A stretch of DNA of 64,000 bases from Niastella vici (GCF_002077945.1 NZ_LVYD01000059.1:1-64000), one strand, 5' to 3'; shown: positions 53,132 to 62,600, counted from the stretch's first letter. The notes: generated by a model from the sequence alone, not told the origin. Program-made: numbers and translations.

Positions 53132-53410
53132 ATGGAACCAATAATTTCTATCGAATTTATGTACAGGCAAAAAAAATATTTCGCCCTCGTACGCATCAAA
53201 GACAAACACAGCTTTACTGAATATCATGTTACCATTATGAATGGCGCATTGGAGCAAAAATTATATGGCAATCATATATTCGTTGAAGATGATGGCGAAT
53301 TGGTAATTGGCCCTATTCCTGAAAAAGAAGCCGGACAGTTACGTTTAACGGTTGGTATGGCTTTGTGCAGGCACTATAACAAACCGTATAGTTCAAAAAA
53401 AACGGCATAA
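53132..53410 (+). CDS. small protein of unknown function
   Basis: This 92-residue protein has no signal peptide, no membrane helix and no family motif that I recognise. The sequence is evenly mixed: charged N-terminus with FMYRQKKYFALVRIKDKHSF, then GALEQKLYGNHIFVEDDGEL and ending SSKKTA. The start is an ATG preceded by the hairpin-rich leader. The strand pattern suggests a small beta-sheet protein. No function is proposed. Confidence 0.6.
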   Translation: MEPIISIEFMYRQKKYFALVRIKDKHSFTEYHVTIMNGALEQKLYGNHIFVEDDGELVIGPIPEKEAGQLRLTVGMALCRHYNKPYSSKKTA

Positions 53411-53420
53411 CAAGCTGGCA

Positions 53421-53870
53421 TCACTTCAACTGGTTCAGTGCACTCAACCAGCCTGTGCGCATGCTAGACCAGTTACCGGTAAAAGCCGTAGGTTGTAAAC
53501 CACCTTCAAAACTCTTGAGCAAACTGGTGGCCTCTGACATGTTCTTTACCTTGTTGCTCATATCAAGGAGCGATTTGGCGGTAGATCCCTGTTTAAATAG
53601 ATCAGGTTTTATATAGCCCACCAGGGTACTTACGGTACTGGCTATTTCCACCGCACTGGCCGCTTTTTGTGCTTTTGCCATTACGCCCTCCTTGGCGCCC
53701 GTCCAGGCACTGGTGAATGAGGTTGGTTTCAGCGCATTGGTGAACTGTGTCAATAACTGACCAGGATTGGCAGCCGTTGCAAGGGCGCCTTTTTTAAGTG
53801 TGGGAAGTTGAGCATGTACTAAACTACAGGAAATAATAAGCAGCATGATGCTGGCAAGCAACCTTTTCAT
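53421..53870 (-). CDS. small secreted protein of unknown function
   Basis: This 149-residue protein has a signal peptide (about residues 1-20, ending LVHAQ) and an alpha-helical mature part. Two similar halves are visible: LKPTSFTSAWTGAKEGVMA and LQPTAFTGNWSSMRTGWLS, with TSL/TNAL-type spacers, so it probably arose from an internal duplication. No known family was recognised. The gene is convergent with the 92-residue gene with a 10-base gap. Confidence 0.7.
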   Translation of the reverse strand: MKRLLASIMLLIISCSLVHAQLPTLKKGALATAANPGQLLTQFTNALKPTSFTSAWTGAKEGVMAKAQKAASAVEIASTVSTLVGYIKPDLFKQGSTAKSLLDMSNKVKNMSEATSLLKSFEGGLQPTAFTGNWSSMRTGWLSALNQLK

Positions 53871-54072
53871 AATCGTTAATTTGGAGGTGTTGGTATATGG
53901 TAATAGTTATGGAACCATTACAAATAGTGCTACGGGCCGGATGCTAACAGGGAGATTCTCAGGGGGGCTCGGAAGGGTCTAATTGAAAGTCAGGTAAGGT
54001 TCCGCTACAACCAGGCGTTAACTAAAGGTATGCTATTTATACAATCATGCATTAAATTTCATGGGTACCGGG

Positions 54073-54315
54073 CTACTCATCATTCCAGATCTCAACCTGA
54101 ACGTAATAGCCAATATCAAAATACCGCACAATTTTTTTGGTTATAAAATCCTGGAGTGTATCGCATTCGGGAGAAATGGGGAGCACTTCAAAATAATGTT
54201 CATCGGCTTTTACTACCTGGAACATGGTATCGGCGCTAACTTCGCGGGGAGAATTGTTGAATCTGATCTTATCTCCCTGGAATACCCGTTGAGGGAAGGC
54301 AAGTGATTTCCACAT
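54073..54315 (-). CDS. small protein of unknown function
   Basis: This 80-residue protein has the sequence style of a small beta-sheet cytoplasmic protein: LAFPQRVFQGDKIRF, MFQVVKADEHYFEVLPI and DIGYYVQVEIWNDE. It was chosen over the opposite frame of about the same length because it has a normal amino-acid mix, including acidic residues. No family was recognised. Confidence 0.5.
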   Translation of the reverse strand: MWKSLAFPQRVFQGDKIRFNNSPREVSADTMFQVVKADEHYFEVLPISPECDTLQDFITKKIVRYFDIGYYVQVEIWNDE

Positions 54316-54390
54316 GGTACTGGATTTTGATTATTGGTGAAATTTAGAAATTAGGTAGAACAAATGCAATGGTTCTGCTTATATTTTTTT

Positions 54391-54447
54391 AAACCACATA
54401 GGTCACAATGTATTCCATACATCGAAAAATTTGTGCCTATGTGGTTT
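54391..54447. repeat. long inverted repeat, ACCACATAGG family
   Basis: AAACCACATAGGTCACAA (54391-54408) pairs with TTGTGCCTATGTGGTTT (54431-54447) with a single bulged base across a 22-base loop. No T tract follows on either strand. The word resembles intergenic repeats known in other Bacteroidota. Confidence 0.65.
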
Positions 54448-54505
54448 ACTAAAGCCAGAAAAGCCAGCAGGTTTATCGTATTATTACCTGTACTGTTCCT
54501 GACAA

Positions 54506-54847
54506 TTAATTAAAATCCCGGATTTTTACGAAATGATTGTTGGGGTCTACATAATAGTAGCCCAGTTTAACGGTTGAATCAACCTTGTAAGGCTTTTCTT
54601 CTGGAAGCGCCAGTTCATCTTTCTTTATTGTAAGAAATACCCATTTGTCAATAAACTGGCTTAAGAAATGATGTGATTGGCTGTCGGTGCCGCGATAAAG
54701 AACACAGTTAGTGTTGGCTTTTGCTGAATCATTATAATACTGTTGAACTTCCTTGACTGTCCAGCAGGACTTTTGAACCTGGTTTGATGCAGCGCATGAT
54801 GCAAAAACAACCATAACGCAAATGGCTAAAGGGATTGTCAGTTTCAT
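54506..54847 (-). CDS. small lipoprotein of unknown function
   Basis: This 113-residue protein has a lipoprotein signal ending at Cys18 (VVFASC) and a mature domain of about 95 residues with WTVKEVQQYYND, HHFLSQFIDKWVFLTIKKDE and VKLGYYYVDPNNHFVKI. No known family was recognised. It is a single gene, minus strand, with a long inverted repeat 60 bases beyond its stop. Confidence 0.65.
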   Translation of the reverse strand: MKLTIPLAICVMVVFASCAASNQVQKSCWTVKEVQQYYNDSAKANTNCVLYRGTDSQSHHFLSQFIDKWVFLTIKKDELALPEEKPYKVDSTVKLGYYYVDPNNHFVKIRDFN

Positions 54848-55037
54848 TGGTAAAGGATTAATATTATGTATACTTTATGCAAAGTATCGATTTCCTTTTA
54901 AGCAAAACCAATGCCAGATATTTTAAATAACATCATGCATTACAATATGTTACTTAACATAGTACACTTACTTCGGATATTCCCGGTATTTATGTTGAAC
55001 ATTTTCGATCTTTCGACTTCGCCCAGGCCGAATGATC

Positions 55038-55072
55038 AAAAAAAAGTCCCCTTCGCCGCTCGCGAAAGGGAC
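55038..55072 (-). terminator. terminator of the SusC/SusD operon
   Basis: On the minus strand an 11-base stem with one mismatch (55062-55072 with 55046-55056) and a 5-base loop is followed by eight T (A8 at 55038-55045 on the plus strand). It lies 35 bases after the SusD stop codon. Confidence 0.85.
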
Positions 55073-55107
55073 CACTTTTCCAAAACACTGTTGTATAAAA
55101 GGGAAAG

Positions 55108-57066
55108 CTACCATCCGGGATTTTGGTACGATTGCTTCTCCGTTGCGCTCAATGGTTGCCCATTTGTTTTTATCACATCCAGGAAGCTTTGTGGTATCGG
55201 CCGCAGGTAATCTTTAGTGGCCGATGGTTTTGCCGCACTGTTAAACGCGGTACAACGCGCTACCAGCGTTTTGGTACGGGTAAGGTCTTCCCAGCGCAAC
55301 AACTCGCCCATTAACTCGCGTGAACGTTCATTCAATATAAAGTTCAGGAACCTGTCGGCATCGCTGCCGGCACTCAACCTGTCGTAAAATTCGCGGGTTG
55401 AGCCCAGGATATCATTTACGCTGTTAATGTGCATGGCCGAAAGCGTATTGACTGTAGTTGCCGTAGCAATGTTGTTCGATTCGTAATAAGTGTTTTTATC
55501 AGAATAAGAAACATATACTGCGGTATTGGCGGCTGTATTCGTTTTATACGCAATACCACCATCAACGTAGGCGCTACGGTCTTCTCCGTCTTTATAGGCT
55601 GCCCGGTCGCGTACGGCATTGATAAACGGCAGCGCATCGGTGTACTGTCCTTTTCGGCCATAGGCTTCGGCAACCATTAAATAGGTATCGGCGAGGCGGG
55701 CCAATATACCATCGCGGCGGCCAAATTGGGAGGCCACATCGGCTCTTGATCCATCGGCGAATTTCGACAGCCCTACATACCGTGAAGCGGCATAATTTCC
55801 ATGGGTGCCCAGCATATTCTCGGCTTCACCGCTGAAATAACGTACAAACATATGCGGTGCGCGGTAATTGATATTATCCGAGGTATAACGGGTATCGCCG
55901 GCATTGTTTACAATATAGAGAATAGATTCCTGTCCGCCGGTGAATCGCACTGTACCTGCCGGCCCATAAGGCGCTACCCATTTAGGCGCACCACCCGGGT
56001 TATTACAGAGGTACCTTGTTTTAAAGCTCTTCCAGAAACGGGAATCGTTCACCCGGTCATACACATCCACAGCATAATCGGTTGAACGCAGGCGCTGGAA
56101 TTCTCTTCCACCCGGTATATCGCGTACCATACCTGCCAGGTTCTGGTACACCGAAGGATAATGCAAATGCAACTGATTTCCATAACGGCCCTGCGTAGCA
56201 ACGTTATCGCTGAACTGGGCCGACAAAATGATCTCGGCATTGGTTTCATTGGCGCCATTGGGACCGGTGTAATTCCACAGATCGCTGAAATTGGTAGCCA
56301 GTTTATGGCCGCTGTTACTGATGACATCAGTACCATATTTGATCACATTATCGAGGTCGGCAGCTTTTGTTGAGCTGTTCCAGCTGTTGTTTGCTTCGCT
56401 GGCGCGGAACAAATAGATCTTAGCCAGGTAATGCGCAGCCGCCCATTTGGTAATGCGGCCTCTTTGTGCGGGTGTGGCCGGCAACAGGTCGTAGGCCTGT
56501 TTCATATCGCTCAGGATCTGGTCATACACTTCCTGCACGCTATTACGTGAAAATTCAAATTCAACCGATTCGGAAGGGATCAGTTTCAAAGGCACGCCGC
56601 CATACTGGTTCACCAGCTTGAAATAATTGAAGGCGCGCATAAAATAGCCTTCGCCCATGCGGGTATTCTTGTTAGCGCCGGTATAATGCAAAGGCACATT
56701 CTGAATAAGAATATTGGCCGAGTTAATGGCCCCGTACATATTATCCCAAACGGTTCTTACATCACCGGTTGATGAGTTCAGGTTGGCATCATAAGAGTTC
56801 CACATTTGCATGGTAGGGTCGCCGCCCACAGTGAATTCATCAACACCATAATTGGTGGTGGCATAAGCCCATTCGTAGTTAAAATGAAAGCGAAGGCTTT
56901 GATACATACCTGTGGCCAACCCGTCTAAACCTACTGTAGTTACATAATCCTGCGTGGTCTTTGCAGTGATAATGGTTTCATCAAGGAATGATTTTTTACA
57001 GGCCCCTCCTATCGCTAGCATCAGTGCTATTGCACTTGCAGGGATCAATATTTTTGAACGTTTCAT
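55108..57066 (-). CDS. SusD/RagB-like nutrient-binding lipoprotein
   Basis: This 652-residue lipoprotein is a SusD/RagB-family protein that binds a substrate at the cell surface and forms a lid on the paired SusC channel. The lipobox is IGGAC (Cys23), followed by KKSFLDETIITAKT, a common start. TPR-like helices carry GEGYFMRAFNYFKLVNQYGGVPL (about residues 145-167). The C-terminal part has the typical LNFILNERSRELMGELLRWEDLTRT block (about residues 590-615) and ends LRPIPQSFLDV. It is directly downstream of the SusC-like gene (gap 24 bases). Its substrate is unknown. The operon ends at a terminator. Confidence 0.95.
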   Translation of the reverse strand: MKRSKILIPASAIALMLAIGGACKKSFLDETIITAKTTQDYVTTVGLDGLATGMYQSLRFHFNYEWAYATTNYGVDEFTVGGDPTMQMWNSYDANLNSSTGDVRTVWDNMYGAINSANILIQNVPLHYTGANKNTRMGEGYFMRAFNYFKLVNQYGGVPLKLIPSESVEFEFSRNSVQEVYDQILSDMKQAYDLLPATPAQRGRITKWAAAHYLAKIYLFRASEANNSWNSSTKAADLDNVIKYGTDVISNSGHKLATNFSDLWNYTGPNGANETNAEIILSAQFSDNVATQGRYGNQLHLHYPSVYQNLAGMVRDIPGGREFQRLRSTDYAVDVYDRVNDSRFWKSFKTRYLCNNPGGAPKWVAPYGPAGTVRFTGGQESILYIVNNAGDTRYTSDNINYRAPHMFVRYFSGEAENMLGTHGNYAASRYVGLSKFADGSRADVASQFGRRDGILARLADTYLMVAEAYGRKGQYTDALPFINAVRDRAAYKDGEDRSAYVDGGIAYKTNTAANTAVYVSYSDKNTYYESNNIATATTVNTLSAMHINSVNDILGSTREFYDRLSAGSDADRFLNFILNERSRELMGELLRWEDLTRTKTLVARCTAFNSAAKPSATKDYLRPIPQSFLDVIKTNGQPLSATEKQSYQNPGW

Positions 57067-57090
57067 ATGAAAGTATTAGATCGTTATTAG

Positions 57091-60000
57091 TTAAAAACCG
57101 GCATTCAAACCAATTACAAAACCTCTGTTGTATGTTGATACACCCGGATCGGCATCTGATGTTTTAACTTTTGCATTCAGGTCCGGGTCCAGCCATTTGA
57201 TCTTTGAATAGATCAAACCGGGGTTCAACACCTGTGAGTAAATGCGGCAATTCTTCATTTTCAGCCTGCTCATAACACCTTTTGGCATCATGTACGATAA
57301 GGTGATGTTCCTGATCTTGATAAAGGAACCATCCTGATAGTTCATAGAAGAACGGAATGCATCACCGGCTGCATTATTATAGTTGGGCGCCGGATAATCA
57401 TTGGTTGGGTTGCCGGGTGTCCAGTAGTTCAGCACGCGCTGGGCAAAACGGCCCTGCAATGCTTCGGCACCGGTTTGAATATAATAACCCCAACGGGCAA
57501 AAATGAAGATGTTCAGCCCCCAGTTGCGGTAATTGAATTCATTCATGATACCGCCATTCCATTTGGGTTGTAAATTGGCAACCACCCTGCGGTCGTTGTT
57601 CAGGTCAATTTTATAATCGCCATTCTGATCTTTCACTTTGATCATACCGGGCTTGAACTGGCTGGCTGTTGCCAGGTTCGCATTGAATTTGGCCAGCTCA
57701 TCTTTATCGCCTTCCTGCCAAATGCCTTCTTTCTGATAATCGTACACGGTATTCAGGCGTTGGCCAATGAACCATCCGTTTGAAATATCATCCTGTTTGC
57801 CATTGGCAGTTTCCACGAAGCGGTCGCGATTGGCTGAAAAATTCAGGGTCGATGACCAGGTGAAATCGCCCTGCTGCACGTTCACCGTGTTCAGGGTGAT
57901 CTCTATACCCTTGTTGGCGGTTTTACCCACGTTATCATAACTCTGGGTATAACCGGTAGTAGAAGGAACTGAACGCAGCAGCAACAGGTCTTTTGTTCTG
58001 GAAGCATACAGATCGATGGCGCCATCAACTCTTCCATGGAACAAACGAAACTCCAGACCCAGATCGGCCTGTGTGGTACGTTCCCATTTCAGGTTGGGGT
58101 TGGGCAGGGTGCTTGGGTTGGCCGAAGAGGGGTCGCTTGATACATAACCGGCATCAACCACACTTCCCCAGGTATAATATTCCGTTTGCGAAGGACCGAG
58201 CGTTTGATAAGGAGTAATGGCCGAGTTTCCTACGGTTCCAAACCCTGCTCTGATTTTCAAATTGTCGACCCAGGGCACCTGTTGCCGCATAAAATCTTCT
58301 TCGCTTATGCGCCAGGCCACTGATGCAGCGGGGAACATATCCCATTTGTGTCCTTTAGCCAGCTGTGAAGCGCCATCCCAACGGGTATAGGCATCAAAAT
58401 AATATTTGCCTCTGTAGCTATAGTTGATACGGCCCATGTAAGAAAGCAATTGTCTTTCTGTTAAGCCGGTACTAAAGGCATCGAGGGCGCTCACTGAGTT
58501 CAGCTGATACCATTTTTGACTGGCCCAGGGCAATTTGGTAGCGGTCATTGATGACGTTTCGTCCCGTATGCTGGTAGCACTGTACAGAAATGTGGCGCCT
58601 AAATTATGCTCGCCGTTGATGGTTTTATTATAGGTAAGCAAATGGTCCAGCGTCCAGGCAAAATTGTTAGTCTGGTTTAACTGGGCATAATTGCTTGAAC
58701 CGGCCTGGCCTGCTCCACGGTTGATTGACATGGAATCCATGTAACGGCCGTTATAATAATTGTTATAATCAGGTCCAAATGTCAACCGGTAACGCAACCC
58801 GTCGATGGGCATGAACTCTATATGAAATGCACCGAGCGCACGCAGGGTCTTACGCAGGTTCACATTGTATTTCTCTTCGCCGATGGGGTTCTGGATGTTT
58901 ACGTCGCCACCAGGCAAATTGATCCTTTTTCCGGTGCTGTCGAACGGAATGGCATACGGCAACATGCCGTTGGCCGCTGAATACAGCGAACTGGGACCGG
59001 TGGCATTACTGGTTGAATACCCAAAGTTTTGCAAACCATAGGTGGCAGTAATGCTTGTTCCCATGCTGAACCACTTAACCGGATTGATCTCGATATTGAA
59101 TTTGGAAGAATACCGGGTATAGTCCTGGCCCAGCTGCGTGCCTTTTTGTTTCAGGTAACCAAAGGAAGCGTAGGCTTTTACTTTTGCCGAACCACCGCTA
59201 ACACTGATGATGTGGTCCTGGGTAATGCCTGTTTGTTTTACCATTTTCGTCCAATCGGTGGTGGGAACCAGGCTGCCATCCCAGGCGCCATTGGCCCAGC
59301 CTTTTTGCACGTTTGCCCAGGCATAAGGATCTGCGCCGAATATCTTCTGGTCATCGGCCATGGTGGGCACATCGGGATAGCTGGTACCGGTAAGTCCCAG
59401 GTACTTCACCCTTCTGTACGCATCGCGGCGGAAATCTATGTATTGGGAAGAATTCATCATTTCCATGCGGTTCTTGATGTCTTCAACCGTTAATGTTCCT
59501 ATGTAATCTAAATTGAGGGCGCCATTCTTACCTTTCTTGGTGGTAATAAGCACAACGCCGTTAGCGCCTCTTGAACCGTAAATAGCGGTGGCAGAAGCGT
59601 CTTTGAGCACATCGACTGTTTCAATGTCATTTGGGTTCACGGCACTGATACTACCTACGTTCAGCGGAATACCGTCAACCACATACAAAGGGTCGCTGGA
59701 GGCTGTTGGGGAGCGCACACCTCTGATAAGCACCCGGCCTATTTCACCGGGCCGCTCATTTGAAGTGATGTCGATACCCGCAGCCTTACCCTGCAAAGCC
59801 TGCAAGGCATTTTGCACCGGTCTTTCTTTTATATCCTGCGAGTTAATGCTGACAATAGAGCTGGTGACTTCACTCTTTTTACGGGTTCCGTAACCTACTA
59901 CTACTACCTGGTCGAGCGTAGATTCAAGTCCTTTCATGGTAACAACCAGTGACAATGAAGCGCCTTCTTTAAGTGTGTAGCCATTTAATTGCTGCGCTTC

Positions 60001-60279
60001 CAAACCAACTCCCGAAAATGAAAAGTTGTATGGGCCGCCTGCGGGTAAATTGCGGAACATAAAAACGCCCCCCGTATCCGTATTGGCACCGGCGGCGAAA
60101 TTTGTTTTTGTGTTGCGCGCAACTACCGTAATGTTTGCGATGGGCTGGTTCTTTTCATTTGATACAACACCTGTAACCGTGCTGTTCTGTTGGGCAATAA
60201 TGGGTGATAGAAAAAATAACTGACTAAGCAAGAGTACGGGCAATATAAATGCCCTGGCGTTTTTTAGCGTTCGTCTCAT
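57091..60279 (-). CDS. SusC-like TonB-dependent outer-membrane receptor
   Basis: This 1062-residue outer-membrane channel imports substrate delivered by SusD, using TonB energy. After a signal peptide (about 1-29) comes a carboxypeptidase-regulatory-like domain (about 32-110, TVTGVVSNEKNQPIANITVVA), a TonB box-like VVVGYGTRKKSEVTSS stretch, the plug domain with GVRSPTASSDPLYVVDGIPL and KDASATAIYGSRGANGVVLITTKKG (about residues 165-240), then the barrel. An STN signalling domain at the N-terminus is absent. The ATG at 60279 starts the signal peptide. The gene is second after FecR in the operon. Confidence 0.95.
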   Translation of the reverse strand: MRRTLKNARAFILPVLLLSQLFFLSPIIAQQNSTVTGVVSNEKNQPIANITVVARNTKTNFAAGANTDTGGVFMFRNLPAGGPYNFSFSGVGLEAQQLNGYTLKEGASLSLVVTMKGLESTLDQVVVVGYGTRKKSEVTSSIVSINSQDIKERPVQNALQALQGKAAGIDITSNERPGEIGRVLIRGVRSPTASSDPLYVVDGIPLNVGSISAVNPNDIETVDVLKDASATAIYGSRGANGVVLITTKKGKNGALNLDYIGTLTVEDIKNRMEMMNSSQYIDFRRDAYRRVKYLGLTGTSYPDVPTMADDQKIFGADPYAWANVQKGWANGAWDGSLVPTTDWTKMVKQTGITQDHIISVSGGSAKVKAYASFGYLKQKGTQLGQDYTRYSSKFNIEINPVKWFSMGTSITATYGLQNFGYSTSNATGPSSLYSAANGMLPYAIPFDSTGKRINLPGGDVNIQNPIGEEKYNVNLRKTLRALGAFHIEFMPIDGLRYRLTFGPDYNNYYNGRYMDSMSINRGAGQAGSSNYAQLNQTNNFAWTLDHLLTYNKTINGEHNLGATFLYSATSIRDETSSMTATKLPWASQKWYQLNSVSALDAFSTGLTERQLLSYMGRINYSYRGKYYFDAYTRWDGASQLAKGHKWDMFPAASVAWRISEEDFMRQQVPWVDNLKIRAGFGTVGNSAITPYQTLGPSQTEYYTWGSVVDAGYVSSDPSSANPSTLPNPNLKWERTTQADLGLEFRLFHGRVDGAIDLYASRTKDLLLLRSVPSTTGYTQSYDNVGKTANKGIEITLNTVNVQQGDFTWSSTLNFSANRDRFVETANGKQDDISNGWFIGQRLNTVYDYQKEGIWQEGDKDELAKFNANLATASQFKPGMIKVKDQNGDYKIDLNNDRRVVANLQPKWNGGIMNEFNYRNWGLNIFIFARWGYYIQTGAEALQGRFAQRVLNYWTPGNPTNDYPAPNYNNAAGDAFRSSMNYQDGSFIKIRNITLSYMMPKGVMSRLKMKNCRIYSQVLNPGLIYSKIKWLDPDLNAKVKTSDADPGVSTYNRGFVIGLNAGF

Positions 60280-60396
60280 ATAGCTTGCAGATTTTAAAAA
60301 ATACGGTCCTTTGCCCTGGCTGGAAGCAGCTCCTGCCGGGGACACCGTTTTAAAATGTTGTGTCTACTTAATTATTGGTTATGGAATGGTTTTTCT

Positions 60397-61545
60397 TTAT
60401 TGATGGATGATATAGGTATTTTCCTCCCTTGTGTATTTTAGGTTATTGGCTTTTGTTATTAATTTAAGGATGATCTCTATTGAGTCTGTAGTTTTGAACT
60501 GTCCTACAAAATATTTTTGTTTCACATCTTTTGAATCGTACACGATCGTTACGCCATACGAGGCCGCCAAATGATCAAACACCTGCGACAATGCCTGGTT
60601 GTTGTACATCCGCCACGAACCCTTTGTATTCACCGGCAACGTAGGATTATCATTCGTTGCTATTGCCGGCTTGTTCCCATTGGCGCCGGGGTTGCCGGTA
60701 TTAAAGTTTCGAACCAGCGTGGTGTTCGGTCCATAAATAAATTCCTGTCCCGGCATCAGAAAAACAGCCTGCTTCATCAACTTATTTACGGTTGTTACCG
60801 GTTTAATGACCACCTTTCCATTATACAACCGCACCGACAACTGCTTATCGCTTGCAAAAGCCGTTACTGTAAATTCGGTACCCAGCGCAGTGGTAGTGAT
60901 GGCGTCGCTTTCAACCGTAAACGGACTGGTGCTGTCTTTATGCACCCTGAAAAATGCTTTACCTGTCAATTTAATATGCCGGTTAGTGAATGTTCGCTCA
61001 TACGTGATCTCACTATTATTGAATAACACGACCATAGAACCATCTGCCAGCATAATGTCTTTTTCCTTACCCGACGTATTCACTTCATGTTGTAAAACAG
61101 GCCTTGTATTTTCGGGCTTTTGTTCATTGTTCACAACCGCTGCGGGTGGCGCATTGCCTTTAATAAGGTAAATGAGGCCATAACCAAATAACAATAACAC
61201 GGCAGCTGCAACCATCACCCGCAATAACCGGCGGTAAATGGCCGGCCGGGGTTGATTGTACTTTTCTTCCCACATATTGCCTGCGGCTTCCACTTCATTA
61301 CTGGAAACGGCATTTGTATCCCTTGCGGCAATGATGCCTTTGAATAGCTTCCACTCCTCATCTTCGTTCACCTGCTCTGTCAGCTTTACGGCAGTAAGCT
61401 GCCAGGTATTTTTGAGATCTATAAAGTAAAGCCGGTTTTCCTCGCTCTCATTGATCCAGTTCACTACCAGCGCATGCTCTTCATCATTCAGGTCATTGAT
61501 CAGAAATCTTGCTATCAGCTCCTTTATTTGATTATTTCGTTCCAT
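60397..61545 (-). CDS. FecR-family anti-sigma factor
   Basis: This 382-residue membrane protein is of the FecR type. The N-terminal cytoplasmic part (about residues 1-90) holds the sigma factor. One membrane helix lies at about 100-125 (RVMVAAAVLLLFGYGLIYLI). The periplasmic FecR domain (about 160-260) has EVNTSGKEKDIMLADGSMVVLFNNSEITYERTF and GTEFTVTAF, and a C-terminal DUF4974 domain (about 310-382) with SQVFDHLAASYGVTIVYDS. The ATG at 61545 is chosen over a TTG two codons upstream. It lies between the sigma gene and the SusC gene, the standard order. Confidence 0.93.
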   Translation of the reverse strand: MERNNQIKELIARFLINDLNDEEHALVVNWINESEENRLYFIDLKNTWQLTAVKLTEQVNEDEEWKLFKGIIAARDTNAVSSNEVEAAGNMWEEKYNQPRPAIYRRLLRVMVAAAVLLLFGYGLIYLIKGNAPPAAVVNNEQKPENTRPVLQHEVNTSGKEKDIMLADGSMVVLFNNSEITYERTFTNRHIKLTGKAFFRVHKDSTSPFTVESDAITTTALGTEFTVTAFASDKQLSVRLYNGKVVIKPVTTVNKLMKQAVFLMPGQEFIYGPNTTLVRNFNTGNPGANGNKPAIATNDNPTLPVNTKGSWRMYNNQALSQVFDHLAASYGVTIVYDSKDVKQKYFVGQFKTTDSIEIILKLITKANNLKYTREENTYIIHQ

Positions 61546-61605
61546 GCACAATTAATTGATACGACTGGAAAAGATTTTACCCTTACAGGTTTTAGGAAAA
61601 AATTA

Positions 61606-62217
61606 TTATTTACTAAAAAACGTATTGAATATCAATAAAATAATAAGGAAAGAAAGATAGGAAGACAGCTTCTCGCGCAACTTTACCAGGGCTCTGCTGA
61701 TCTGCGTTTCCACTGTTTTTACCGAAATATCGAGCTGGCCGGCAATTTCTCCATACTTCAGGCCTTCAAACCGGCTCAACTCAAAAATGCGGCGCATTTG
61801 TTCGGGCAGCTCTGCAATAGCGGCATCAATATCGGCCTGCAGCTGTTTTACATCCACATTATCGAAACCATTGGCCGATTCTTCAGGGACCGATTGCACT
61901 ATAAACTGAACATATTGCTGCCTTACCTTCTGGTGTTTTATATTGTCGAGGATATTGTTGGTGACGATCTTATACAGGTATGCTTTGGGAGAAACCGTGG
62001 TATCAAGGTGTTCACGGGCATCCCACAGTTTGATGAATCCGGTGTGCACCATTTCTTTGGCCCCGTCGAGATCGAGACCAAACCTGAACTGACAGTAAGC
62101 GCAAAGGGGAAGGAAGTGCTTTTTAAAGAACACCTCAAAGGAAGCATCGTCAAATTTCCATCGATCATCAGGAGGACCACCTTCCCGATTATTCTCCGGC
62201 GGGTAAGAAGCGTTCAT
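61606..62217 (-). CDS. ECF-type RNA polymerase sigma-70 factor
   Basis: This 203-residue sigma factor belongs to the Bacteroidota expansion family of ECF sigmas. Region 2 is LPLCAYCQFRFGLDLDGAKEMVHTGFIKLWDAREHL...PKAYLYKIVTNNILDNIKHQKV, and region 4 is LPEQMRRIFELSRFEGLKYGEIAGQLDISVKTVETQISRALVKLREKL. A hydrophobic tail (about 20 residues, LSFLIILLIFNTFF) ends the protein, as is common in this group, and may tether it to the membrane. The chosen start is the ATG at 62217. It is controlled by the FecR gene just downstream and should turn on the SusC/SusD genes. Confidence 0.94.
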   Translation of the reverse strand: MNASYPPENNREGGPPDDRWKFDDASFEVFFKKHFLPLCAYCQFRFGLDLDGAKEMVHTGFIKLWDAREHLDTTVSPKAYLYKIVTNNILDNIKHQKVRQQYVQFIVQSVPEESANGFDNVDVKQLQADIDAAIAELPEQMRRIFELSRFEGLKYGEIAGQLDISVKTVETQISRALVKLREKLSSYLSFLIILLIFNTFFSK

Positions 62218-62394
62218 GCGCAAGCACTTTTGCTGTAAATTTTGGTTACCAATAATTTCTAAGACAACAATCGCTGCAAAACGCTGGTTATCCCCTGCTA
62301 AATCTTTGCAGCATTAAGGGGTCGGGGTAACAAAATAACTACAAAAGGTGTTCCCGGCAAAAACGGGTTACTGAATACAGAGCAGTACAGTACA

Positions 62395-62540
62395 GGATGG
62401 TGGGCAGTAAGAAGTAGGAAATAGGAAGTAAGAAGAGTCCGATCTTTCAGCCTAAAATCTTACTTTGGACCTTCGCCAATAAGCATAATGCTGAACTTTT
62501 TAGAGCTTCATACCTCTTACTTCATACTTCTTACTTCGTT
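62395..62540. repeat. intergenic repeat, family D
   Basis: GTAGGAAATAGGAAGTAAGAAG (left, from about 62413) and CTTACTTCATACTTCTTAC (right, ending near 62536) are imperfect inverted arms around a centre of about 70 bases. The repeat fills most of the 62218-62600 gap upstream of the sigma gene. No gene is seen in this gap. It could be transcribed as a hairpin and may affect read-through from the GxGYxYP gene. Confidence 0.65.
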
Positions 62541-62600
62541 TACCTATAAATTCCTTACGTCCAATTAAATCAAGATCTATCTTTCGATAGCCCTCAAATA

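Noticed and set aside
54061-54306. 81-codon plus-strand frame opposite the 80-residue minus-strand gene
   Set aside because: The two frames overlap almost fully. The minus-strand protein has a more normal residue mix, so it was kept.
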